Of a stretch of 5,906 nt of DNA, positions 1 through 5,906 are shown in pieces; the stretch's first letter is position 1; each line of letters opens with the position of its first letter. The notes below the pieces were generated by a model. That model did no database searches. It saw only the letters and a list, made by a program, of their open reading frames with translations, and was not told the DNA's origin. Made by a program: the position numbers and the translations under genes. Source of the stretch: Bacteroidota bacterium (GTDB lineage Bacteria; Pseudomonadota; Alphaproteobacteria; Puniceispirillales; Puniceispirillaceae); NCBI GenBank assembly GCA_009936825.1, contig JAACDV010000077.1, positions 1 through 5,906 on the forward strand. Reading direction: 5' to 3'.

Positions 1-15
1 TATAAACGCATAAAT

Positions 16-1671
16 CTAGCCTGCACGCCGCAACATCTGATTCATCAACACCACCGGCAGCAGACCCGCAAGAACAATCATCAGCGCCGGTAGCGCTGCC
101 GCCTCCAGCATTTCATCCTTGGCAAACTGATAGGTATGCGTTGCCAGCGTCTCAAAATCGAACGGGCGCAATAGCAGGGTGATCGGAAGCTCTTTCATCA
201 CATCGACAAAAACCAACAATCCTCCCGCCAGCATCGAGCCGCGCAGAAGGGGCAGGATAACCCGCCTAAGACTTTCACCAAACCCCTGACCCAGAACGCG
301 GCTGGCGTTCATCATATTATCAGGCAAACGCCGGATACCCGACACCATCGCCCCATAGCCGACCGCCTGAAAACGCACCAGATAGGCAACCAGCAAAACC
401 CCCACCCCGCCCAGCAACAGCGTCTGGCGCGGGTCAGATATCAGCGCGCCATAAATCCGGTCGATAACCCCTGCAAAAATCAACACACCAATGGCCAGCA
501 TCGTTCCCGGAACGGCATACCCGGTTGACGCCGCCAACGCCAGATTGCGCACCAGCCTGCCGCCGCGATAGGCCGCCGCCAGCACGATCAGCGAGGAAAT
601 CACCACAATCAAAATAGCCGCCCCTGCCGCCATTAACAGCGAGCTAATCATCGTTGGCAAGAGAACCTGAAGCTGGGCAATAATTTCACCGCGCATCAAA
701 TCGGACAATGCGTATTTCAACAACACCGCAACGGGAATGATAAAGCCAAGGATCAATGGCAGCAGACAGGTAAGCTGGCAGGCCAGCTGGCCGCGCCAAT
801 TCAAATGCAAAAGACGAAGCGGGGCCAATGACCGGCTAGTGGCAGAAAAACGCTGGTGGGAACGCGCATAAAGCTCTAATCCCAAGAGACTGAGAATAAA
901 AACAAAACCAAGCAGCGACATCTGCGCTGCGGCGACAATGTTATTCATGCCAAGCCAGACATTAAAAATGCCAAGGGTGAGGGTTTCGACGGCAAAATAC
1001 TCCACCGTTCCAAAATCAGAAACGGCCTCCATCAAAACCAACGCCAGCCCTGCGGTAATCGCCGGACGCGCCAGCGGTAATCCAACCGACCAGAATTGCG
1101 ATTTACGATGGACCAGCGCAATCTCAAACAGGCTGGCCGGGGTCAACCGAAAGGCTATTCGTGTTACCATATATATGTACGGATACAGCACCGAGGCCAT
1201 CACCAGCATCGCCCCGCCAAGGGACCTGATTTCGGGAAACCAATAATCTGCAGGACGCTGCCAGCCAAACAAATCACGAAGCGCGACTTGAACTGGCCCG
1301 GCATATTCAAAAAAATCAGTATAGGTGTAGGCGATAATATAGGCCGGAATGGCGGCGGGAAGCAGCAGCATCCATTCAAAGAACATCCGTCCGGAAAACT
1401 CATAACGCGTGACAACCCATGCGCTGGCCACGCCAAATAGGCAGGAAAGAACCCCCACCCCCACCATCAACATTAGGGTGTTGGTGACATAGCGGAACAA
1501 CACCGTTTCCACCAGATGCGACCACAGCCCGCCGCTATCCCCGAACGCTGTTAGGGTAAGGGCTACCACCGGCCCCAGAATGAACAGGCACAGCGCGACA
1601 ACGCCGACGGACCAGCCGTCAACGCGCCGTGCGGGCACCCTTACCCACTGGGATAGGAACGCGGCTACCAT
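16..1671 (-). CDS. fbpB: Fused two-domain permease of a ferric iron ABC transporter (FbpB/FutB type)
   Basis: This inner-membrane protein of 551 residues would carry Fe(III) from the periplasmic binding protein into the cytoplasm, powered by a separate ATPase. It has the size and shape of the FbpB/FutB/SfuB family, in which two permease domains of about six helices are fused. The first domain spans roughly residues 20-275 and the second roughly 295-550. The second EAA loop is canonical (N455-A-S-R-V-L-G followed by V-I-L-P ending at P474). The first (E183 to P199) has lost the conserved glycine and is three residues short. The ATG overlaps the end of the upstream binding-protein gene by 7 bases (GGATGGTAG), which implies translational coupling; no strong Shine-Dalgarno is visible. 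TAG lies at 16-18, and an ATG at 9-11 could begin the next gene. The family is clear; the substrate is inferred from the neighbour and the Fur-type site. Confidence 0.9.
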   Translation of the reverse strand: MVAAFLSQWVRVPARRVDGWSVGVVALCLFILGPVVALTLTAFGDSGGLWSHLVETVLFRYVTNTLMLMVGVGVLSCLFGVASAWVVTRYEFSGRMFFEWMLLLPAAIPAYIIAYTYTDFFEYAGPVQVALRDLFGWQRPADYWFPEIRSLGGAMLVMASVLYPYIYMVTRIAFRLTPASLFEIALVHRKSQFWSVGLPLARPAITAGLALVLMEAVSDFGTVEYFAVETLTLGIFNVWLGMNNIVAAAQMSLLGFVFILSLLGLELYARSHQRFSATSRSLAPLRLLHLNWRGQLACQLTCLLPLILGFIIPVAVLLKYALSDLMRGEIIAQLQVLLPTMISSLLMAAGAAILIVVISSLIVLAAAYRGGRLVRNLALAASTGYAVPGTMLAIGVLIFAGVIDRIYGALISDPRQTLLLGGVGVLLVAYLVRFQAVGYGAMVSGIRRLPDNMMNASRVLGQGFGESLRRVILPLLRGSMLAGGLLVFVDVMKELPITLLLRPFDFETLATHTYQFAKDEMLEAAALPALMIVLAGLLPVVLMNQMLRRAG

Positions 1672-2750
1672 CCCGTACGATCGATAATTTTCTGGGCGTC
1701 CGGAGCTAACTCGGAAAGACGCTCAATTGGCAGGGAATCAGACTTAAAATCCACCCAATCCTGTAACATTCCGCCCGGGCTAACCGCCGGGTTTACAGGA
1801 TATTCAAAATTAACCTCACCATATAGCTGCTGCGCCTTCGGCGTGGTCAGGAACTCCAGAAACTGGATAGCTTCCTGGCGATTTGGGCTGAATTTGGCAA
1901 CGCCGCCGCCTGAAATATTGACGTGATTTCCGCGCCCATCCTGATTGGTAAAGACCAGCCGGATTGCCCCCGCCCAATCACGCTGCACAGCCTCGTCGCT
2001 AACCAGCATCTTGCCGTAATAATAATGATTCATGATGGCCACATCACACTGACCTTGAAAAATAGCCTTTGCCTGCGCGCGGTCATTACCCTGCGGTCGG
2101 CGGGCGAAATTGGCAACCAGCCCCTCGGCCCAGCGGGTGGCCTTCGCCATCCCATTAGCGGCAATCACCGATGCCATCAGCGAGCGGTTATAAACATGGC
2201 TTCCGGGGCGGCTACAAATCCGGCCAGCCCATTTTGGATCGGCAAGGTCCTCGATGCTGCTGATAGCACCCTCGGCAACCCGGTCCCGAGATGTAGCAAC
2301 AACACGCGCCCGCTTTGATAACGCAAACCAGCGCCGATCAGTCGCCCGCAGACTTGGTGGAATGTTTGCCTCAAGAACCGGCGACGAGACCGGCATTAAA
2401 AGATCGAGGTCGGCATATTCACTCAACCGCGCAATATCAACAGTTAGAATCACATCGGCCGGACTAGCCTGACCTTCGGCAAGAAGCCGCTGCGCCAGAC
2501 CTTTCGAGGCATAGACGACATTCGTCTTGATCCCCGTTTCGGCCGTAAAAGCATCCACAAAAGGCTGCAAAAGAAATTGCTGGCGATGCGAGTAGATATT
2601 GACCTCCTGGGCGGCAGCAGGTGCCGACAGCACTGGTACGGCGGCGAACATAATCATGCTAATAGCTACAACGCGTGACAGAATCCTGTGCAGGCGGGGC
2701 TTAATTGCGCTCAAATGCGGACGGCTTTCAACTTGTCTTAAAATCATCAT
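1665..2750 (-). CDS. fbpA: Periplasmic ferric iron-binding protein of an ABC transporter (FbpA/FutA type)
   Basis: This 361-residue solute-binding protein captures Fe(III) in the periplasm and hands it to the permease encoded directly downstream. A signal peptide is visible: a long basic n-region (to about R26), a hydrophobic core (27-42), and an Ala-rich site ending A45-A46-A47 before Q48. The mature part starts with NIYSHRQ (Y53, H55), typical of the FutA-like subgroup. Likely iron ligands by family comparison are Y53, Y187 (HVYNRS) and two of Y243-Y245 (NHYYYGK). C179 and C235 sit where homologues carry a cysteine pair. The start at 2750 has the best ribosome site (GGAAAGGTGAG just before it); a second ATG follows at once. 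The signal peptide n-region is longer than usual, but no better start lies downstream. Transcription probably starts near 2846 under a Fur-type operator. Other metals or ferric chelates cannot be excluded. Confidence 0.92.
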   Translation of the reverse strand: MMILRQVESRPHLSAIKPRLHRILSRVVAISMIMFAAVPVLSAPAAAQEVNIYSHRQQFLLQPFVDAFTAETGIKTNVVYASKGLAQRLLAEGQASPADVILTVDIARLSEYADLDLLMPVSSPVLEANIPPSLRATDRRWFALSKRARVVATSRDRVAEGAISSIEDLADPKWAGRICSRPGSHVYNRSLMASVIAANGMAKATRWAEGLVANFARRPQGNDRAQAKAIFQGQCDVAIMNHYYYGKMLVSDEAVQRDWAGAIRLVFTNQDGRGNHVNISGGGVAKFSPNRQEAIQFLEFLTTPKAQQLYGEVNFEYPVNPAVSPGGMLQDWVDFKSDSLPIERLSELAPDAQKIIDRTGW

Positions 2751-2810
2751 CTCACCTTTCCGATAGAGTTACTCGAATTGGATATGCCAAGGAAAGAAAA
2801 ATTCACTTGC

Positions 2811-2844
2811 CTGGTCAAAATCACCTAACTGGTCAGAATCACCT
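2811..2844. repeat. 18-base tandem direct repeat in the fbpA leader
   Basis: Two copies of CTGGTCAAAATCACCT (2811-2826) and CTGGTCAGAATCACCT (2829-2844) differ at one base and are spaced with an 18-base period. A weaker partial copy (ATTCACTTG, 2801-2809) precedes them. CTG at 2847-2849 continues the phase into the Fur-type palindrome. The repeats lie between the predicted fbpA transcription start and its ribosome site, so they would be in the untranslated leader. They could bind a second regulator or be a neutral duplication; I recognise no known operator in them. Confidence 0.75.
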
Positions 2845-2852
2845 GTCTGATA

Positions 2853-2881
2853 ATGATATTGATAACGATTATCATTGTTAA
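2853..2881 (-). promoter_or_regulatory. Predicted sigma70-type promoter of fbpAB
   Basis: Read on the minus strand, TTAACA (2881-2876) and TATCAT (2858-2853) each match the -35 and -10 consensus in five of six bases, with the ideal 17-base spacer. Transcription would begin near 2846 and leave a leader of about 95 bases before the fbpA ATG. An overlapping, weaker pair (TTGATA 2887-2882, TATCAA 2864-2859) also has a 17-base spacer. Both are covered by the Fur-type palindrome, the arrangement expected for iron-dependent repression. Confidence 0.6.
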
Positions 2882-2886
2882 TATCA
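2854..2886. promoter_or_regulatory. Fur-family operator (iron box), extended palindrome
   Basis: A 33-base inverted repeat is centred on base 2870, with 13 of 16 positions paired and perfect outer arms TGATATT/AATATCA. Its core GATAACGATTATCATTGTT (2861-2879) matches the classical 19-base Fur box GATAATGATAATCATTATC at 15 positions. A second overlapping half-box series begins at GATAATGAT (2849-2857). Such overlapping hexamers are typical of sites that bind more than one Fur dimer. The site covers the predicted fbpAB promoter, so repression of iron uptake under iron-replete conditions is the natural reading. In some alphaproteobacteria the Fur homologue (Mur) responds to manganese instead, and the sequence cannot tell which applies. 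Confidence 0.82.
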
Positions 2887-2945
2887 ACAAAAAAATTAAC
2901 CGGGTGATTTTTATGGCATTCGCCTGATCTAAACTTTGACAAAAT

Positions 2946-2962
2946 GGACGGAAAAATCGTCC
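2946..2962 (+). other. Small hairpin in the fbpA-terC intergenic region
   Basis: GGACG (2946-2950) can pair with CGTCC (2958-2962) around the loop GAAAAAT. It follows a TTGACA (2936-2941) that has no matching -10 element. No T-tract follows, so it is not a terminator. Its role, if any, is unknown. Confidence 0.35.
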
Positions 2963-3012
2963 CTCCCCGATGCCTTGGCGTAACTTAAATCAACTTTCGC
3001 CCGATGACCGCG

Positions 3013-3041
3013 TTGCACCAGCGCTGCTTGTTGTCTATATG
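3013..3041 (+). promoter_or_regulatory. Predicted promoter of the terC gene
   Basis: TTGCAC (3013-3018) and TATATG (3036-3041) are separated by exactly 17 bases. Transcription would start near 3048 and give a leader of about 58 bases before the ATG at 3106. Its position downstream of the alternative ATG at 3004 supports the shorter gene. The Fur-type palindrome lies more than 120 bases upstream, too far for simple repression of this promoter. Confidence 0.5.
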
Positions 3042-3105
3042 GTTAATTCAAGGCGTCGCGCCGTGCGGCATTCAGCCGGGTGCGTATTTGGCGGGTCTGT
3101 ATTTA

Positions 3106-3789
3106 ATGTTCGATGAAACCCTAGTTATTGCCATCCTCCAGATCATTGCGATTGACATTATTCTGGGGGGCGACAACGCAATTATTATAGCCCTCGCCTG
3201 CCGTAATTTGCCGACGCGCCAACGGCGACTGGGAATTTTATGGGGCACCGCTGGCGCCATTATTCTGCGCTGCATTCTGGTATTTTTCGCCACAACGCTG
3301 CTGACCATTCCGTCGCTAAAACTGATTGGCGGCCTGTTATTATTGTGGATTGGCGTCAAACTTCTAGCCGACGAAACTGACTTTGATGAAGGGTCGGTAA
3401 AACAGTCGGCCAGCCTTTTTGATGCTGTCCGGACGATTATCATCGCCGATTTTGTGATGAGCCTTGATAATTCGGTCGCCATTGCTGCCGCTGCCAAAGG
3501 GAACATGGCGCTGGTGGTCTTTGGCCTTTTGCTCAGCGTACCGATCATCATTGGAGGCAGTGCGATCATTCTAAAGATGATGGCGCGCTATCCTGCAATT
3601 ATTACAATGGGCGGCGGGTTGCTGGGCTGGTTGGCGGGTGATCTTATTGCAAATGATCCCCTATTTGCCGATTATCTGTTTGGCGTATCGCCCTATGCTG
3701 GCAAAATTTCGGCTGCAATCTGCACAGTTTTTGTCGTCGGGTTTGGCTGGATTTTAATGAAACGCTCCAAAAACCGCCCCGCCAGCTAG
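3106..3789 (+). CDS. TerC family integral membrane protein, YjbE type (putative manganese exporter)
   Basis: This 227-residue inner-membrane protein has about seven hydrophobic helices in the TerC fold. The two signature segments are the first-helix acidic motif D17 with GGDN (21-24), and the related internal motif D115 with LDN (120-122). These paired Asp/Asn motifs are thought to line the metal path. The motif context, LACRNLP after helix 1, and length match the YjbE branch, which in many bacteria is controlled by manganese (yybP-ykoY riboswitch) and linked to Mn(II) efflux or metal delivery to exported enzymes. The start at 3106 is chosen because the family begins just before the first helix and a promoter lies inside the extra 34 codons that an ATG at 3004 would add; a weak GGCGGG sits at 3090-3095. 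The gene is divergent from fbpAB. I see no recognisable yybP-ykoY element upstream. Family membership is firm; the metal is inferred. Confidence 0.88.
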   Translation: MFDETLVIAILQIIAIDIILGGDNAIIIALACRNLPTRQRRLGILWGTAGAIILRCILVFFATTLLTIPSLKLIGGLLLLWIGVKLLADETDFDEGSVKQSASLFDAVRTIIIADFVMSLDNSVAIAAAAKGNMALVVFGLLLSVPIIIGGSAIILKMMARYPAIITMGGGLLGWLAGDLIANDPLFADYLFGVSPYAGKISAAICTVFVVGFGWILMKRSKNRPAS

Positions 3790-3794
3790 TCCTG

Positions 3795-3814
3795 CCCCTT
3801 ATTACCAATAGGGG
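3795..3814. terminator. Hairpin between convergent terC and ligI-like genes, possible bidirectional terminator
   Basis: CCCC-T-TATT (3795-3803) pairs with AATA-GGGG (3807-3814) around a three-base loop, with one bulged T. CCCCGCC (3777-3783, end of terC) could also pair with GGCGGGG (3845-3851) to enclose it. It lies just after the terC stop, where a terminator for both convergent operons is expected. There is no T-tract on either strand, so intrinsic termination is uncertain. Confidence 0.4.
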
Positions 3815-3845
3815 CTGGGCTATTCGCAAGGAGCTGGGCTATTCG
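3814..3845. repeat. 13-base direct repeat in the convergent spacer
   Basis: GCTGGGCTATTCG occurs exactly at 3814-3826 and 3833-3845, a 19-base period. It fills most of the 63-base spacer between the two stop codons. It is probably a local tandem duplication; no match to a known element is recognised. Confidence 0.8.
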
Positions 3846-3852
3846 GCGGGGG

Positions 3853-4803
3853 CTAATCTGACCAGTACAACCGCATCGGGTTATCATTCAAAAGCGCATG
3901 CTGCAAATCTGCCGTCGGCGCAATCTGCGGAATCACATCGACCAGCAATCCATCATCAGGCTTATGCGATTTCATATTCGGATGCGGCCAATCGGTTCCC
4001 CATAACACCCGGTCCGGGAACAATTCGATAAGATGCCGCTGAAAGGGAATCACATCCTCATAGGGCGGACCGGCAACGGTTAAACGTTCAGGACAACTAA
4101 CCTTTGTCCACAGATTTGGCATGTCTTCCATCAATCTTACAAAGCGCGCAAAATCAGGCCCATCAACGGGCTTGGTAACATCAGGGCGACCCATGTGATC
4201 AACCACAACAATCCCCGGAAGCTGTTTTAGAAACGGCGTAAGATCAACCAGATCAGGAGCCTCAAAATAAACCACAATATGCCAGCCAAGCCGCTGGACG
4301 CGCTCTGCCGTAGCCAGAAAAACCTCACGCGGGGTCGCATCAACCAACCGTTTGACAAAGTTAAAGCGCACACCGCGAACCCCGGCTGCATGCATCTCAT
4401 CAAGCTGGGCGTCCGAAATATCGTGCGCAACAACAGCAACGCCGCGCGCCAAATCGTGGCGCTGTCCATTGATCTCAACGCTAGCCCCCTTCAGGGCATC
4501 AATCATCGCCGCGTTGTCTTTGCCATGCGCGCTGGCCTGAACAATCACATTGCGCGAAAACCCCAGATGATCACGAAGGGCAAACAACATGTCCTTACCA
4601 GCATCGCCGGGGGTGTATTTGCGCTCAGGCGCGAAGGGAAATTTATCCGCAGGACCAAAAACATGGCAATGCGCATCAACCGCACCGGCAGGCGGGTGAA
4701 AGGATGGTTTGCGCGGGTCTGGATGCCAAGTCACCTCACGCGAAATTACGTCTTGCGAAGCGCTGGCTTGCGAGGGGGCATCATTTTGGGTTTTGTCAGT
4801 CAT
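3853..4803 (-). CDS. ligI: 2-pyrone-4,6-dicarboxylate lactonase (LigI-like, amidohydrolase superfamily)
   Basis: This 316-residue cytoplasmic enzyme is predicted to hydrolyse the lactone 2-pyrone-4,6-dicarboxylate to oxalomesaconate in protocatechuate 4,5-cleavage or gallate degradation. The TIM-barrel landmarks are present: VDAHCHVFGP (H45, H47), FALRDHLGF and NVIVQAS, RGVRFNF (143-149), DHMGRPD (H203), SCPERL (R240), GTDWPHPN with the likely catalytic base D271, and NPMRLYWS at the end. These follow LigI closely; LigI needs no divalent metal, unlike most of the superfamily. ATG at 4803 is chosen because GAGG lies six bases upstream; a TTG at 4815 would add four residues but has no ribosome site. 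Compared with LigI as I remember it, the N-terminus carries about 14 extra Ser/Ala/Gln-rich residues, and 8-9 residues are inserted near 108-117. The gene follows the isomerase gene by 15 bases, so they form an operon. A related 4-carboxy-lactone hydrolase is the alternative. Confidence 0.88.
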   Translation of the reverse strand: MTDKTQNDAPSQASASQDVISREVTWHPDPRKPSFHPPAGAVDAHCHVFGPADKFPFAPERKYTPGDAGKDMLFALRDHLGFSRNVIVQASAHGKDNAAMIDALKGASVEINGQRHDLARGVAVVAHDISDAQLDEMHAAGVRGVRFNFVKRLVDATPREVFLATAERVQRLGWHIVVYFEAPDLVDLTPFLKQLPGIVVVDHMGRPDVTKPVDGPDFARFVRLMEDMPNLWTKVSCPERLTVAGPPYEDVIPFQRHLIELFPDRVLWGTDWPHPNMKSHKPDDGLLVDVIPQIAPTADLQHALLNDNPMRLYWSD

Positions 4804-4818
4804 TTTCTGCCTCAAATG

Positions 4819-5868
4819 TTAAAAAATCATCCCGTCAAATAGCTTGCGCGTTGATCGCAACATTCCGGCGCGCGCGACATTACCTGTATCATCCAACTCC
4901 AGAACGCATCCGGTAGCACCGCTTGGATGTTCAACCGAAATCATCTTGTGTTTGCCGGGCGGAATATCGGCAAGGCTGGCCGCAGGACTGCCTTCCAGCA
5001 AAGCCGCACTTGCCGCGCTAACCGCAGCAAAAACGCCGATGGCCTCATGGCATTTATGCGGAATAAAGCTGCGGGTCATAAACGCCCCGCCATGTTGCGG
5101 CGGTGCTACCATGGTCATTTTCGGAACGGATTTATCCGTCACATCCCCCAGATTCATCAAAGGACCACACGCCAGCCGCAAGGCTTCCAGACGTGCCTTT
5201 AATGCCGTGTCGCTGTCCAATTCCATCGGCGATTCAGTGCCTGTAATCCCCATATCGGCGGCCTGCATAAGCACAATCGGCATCCCGTTATCAATCATCG
5301 TCACATCGATATTGTTCACCCGGTCAACCACATTACCCGTTGGCAATAGCGCCCCGCACATCGACCCGGCAATATCGTCAAAGACCAGCGGACCCGGAGC
5401 CGCCAATCCCGGAACTCCATCAATCGCCGCATCCCCTTCATAAGTCACAATTCCGCCCGGCGTGGTTATGGTGGCAGTGGCAATCTGACCGGTATTAACC
5501 ATCCGGATACGGATATCAGTGGTGGCTTCGCCCGCCCCAACTAGGCCGCGTTCAATTGCAAACGCGCCAACCCCAGCCAGAATATTTCCGCAATTCTGCG
5601 CGTCGGAGACCACAGCTGTATCAACAAAAACCTGCAAAAACAGATAGTCAATATCGGCGTCATCCCCTGACGAAGGTGAAATCACGGCTATTTTAGAGGT
5701 CAGAGGGTTGGCCCCGCCCATCCCGTCAATCTGCCGCGCATCGGGTGATCCCATAAAGCGCAGCAGCAATTCATCACGCACGGCAGGGTCCGAAGGCAAA
5801 TCTGCGGCCAGGAAATATCCGCCTTTCGAGGTTCCCCCCCGCATCCACATACATCTTGTTCCTGCCAT
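4819..5868 (-). CDS. 4-oxalomesaconate isomerase/tautomerase (LigU/GalD-like, PrpF family)
   Basis: The PrpF-family enzyme has the double diaminopimelate-epimerase fold and is predicted to isomerise oxalomesaconate, the product of the LigI-like enzyme encoded next, before hydration. From the ATG at 5868 it has 349 residues with the family landmarks MRGGTSKGGYF (9-19), RQIDGMGG (45-52), LTSK (K59), QNCGN (C93), LLPTGN, DNGMP and RSFIPHKCH (C273). The lysine and the NCGN cysteine correspond to the residues reported as catalytic in LigU. The agreement along the length is with GalD/LigU rather than with 2-methylaconitate isomerase PrpF. The start is uncertain. ATG 5868 follows GGGCGGGTGAT and aligns with the GalD N-terminus; ATG 5889 would add seven residues but lacks a ribosome site, and the frame stays open to the window edge. 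A short open frame ending in TGA at 5870-5872 may be the tail of an upstream operon gene. Confidence 0.87.
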   Translation of the reverse strand: MAGTRCMWMRGGTSKGGYFLAADLPSDPAVRDELLLRFMGSPDARQIDGMGGANPLTSKIAVISPSSGDDADIDYLFLQVFVDTAVVSDAQNCGNILAGVGAFAIERGLVGAGEATTDIRIRMVNTGQIATATITTPGGIVTYEGDAAIDGVPGLAAPGPLVFDDIAGSMCGALLPTGNVVDRVNNIDVTMIDNGMPIVLMQAADMGITGTESPMELDSDTALKARLEALRLACGPLMNLGDVTDKSVPKMTMVAPPQHGGAFMTRSFIPHKCHEAIGVFAAVSAASAALLEGSPAASLADIPPGKHKMISVEHPSGATGCVLELDDTGNVARAGMLRSTRKLFDGMIF

Positions 5869-5906
5869 ATCACCCGCCCCATCTTCCATAACACCAATCT
5901 GGTGCA

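Noticed and set aside
1..11. ATG at 9-11 on the minus strand, four bases after the fbpB stop, as the start of a downstream gene (for example the ATPase)
   Set aside because: Only three codons are visible and the ribosome site is weak, so no gene can be supported.
938..1440. Plus-strand open frames across the permease gene and similar ones opposite the other genes
   Set aside because: They are antisense to well-supported genes, have no ribosome sites, and their translations resemble no known family.
2936..2964. TTGACA at 2936-2941 as the terC promoter
   Set aside because: It is a perfect -35 hexamer, but nothing like a -10 element lies 16-18 bases downstream; a GC-rich hairpin arm is there instead.
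2886..3105. yybP-ykoY manganese riboswitch ahead of terC
   Set aside because: YjbE-type genes often carry one, but the conserved GGGGAGUA-like and GCAAGACC-like segments are not found here. A covariance-model search would settle it.
3004..3105. N-terminal extension of terC from the ATG at 3004
   Set aside because: There is no ribosome site at 3004, the extra 34 residues do not resemble the family, and the best promoter lies inside this stretch.
4804..4815. TTG start of the LigI-like gene at 4815
   Set aside because: The ATG at 4803 has GAGG at proper distance, while the TTG has none; the four extra residues have no support.

Overview
The window looks like chromosomal DNA of a free-living alphaproteobacterium of medium G+C (estimated by eye at about 50%). 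The gene families (Fbp/Fut-type iron uptake, a YjbE-type TerC protein, and protocatechuate/gallate ring-cleavage enzymes resembling LigI and LigU/GalD) would fit a marine heterotroph such as the SAR116 group. This taxonomic guess is inference only. No RNA gene, insertion sequence, CRISPR array or phage gene was seen.

Left part (16-2750, minus strand): a two-gene ferric-iron ABC transporter operon. The periplasmic iron-binding protein (fbpA-like) is followed, with a 7-base overlap, by a fused double-domain permease (fbpB-like). No ATPase gene is visible; it would have to lie left of the window or elsewhere. The first of the permease's two EAA loops is abnormal, being short and lacking its glycine.

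Centre (2751-3105): a 355-base control region between the divergent fbpA and terC genes. It holds a strong Fur-type palindrome lying on top of a good sigma70-type promoter pointing at fbpA, two copies of an 18-base tandem repeat in the fbpA leader, and a separate promoter for terC. terC (3106-3789, plus strand) encodes a seven-helix metal-transport protein of the YjbE branch, a family linked to manganese export. It converges on the next operon across a 63-base spacer with a hairpin and a 13-base direct repeat.

Right part (3853 to about 5868, minus strand): a catabolic operon transcribed from the right. An oxalomesaconate isomerase (ligU/galD-like, PrpF family) is followed 15 bases later by a 2-pyrone-4,6-dicarboxylate (PDC) lactonase (ligI-like). 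In the protocatechuate 4,5-cleavage (and gallate) pathway these act consecutively: LigI opens PDC to oxalomesaconate and LigU isomerises it for hydration by LigJ and aldol cleavage to pyruvate and oxaloacetate. The other pathway genes are not in the window.

I see no clear new biological system. The points most worth following up are the regulatory region between the iron importer and the putative manganese exporter, and the odd EAA loop of the permease.
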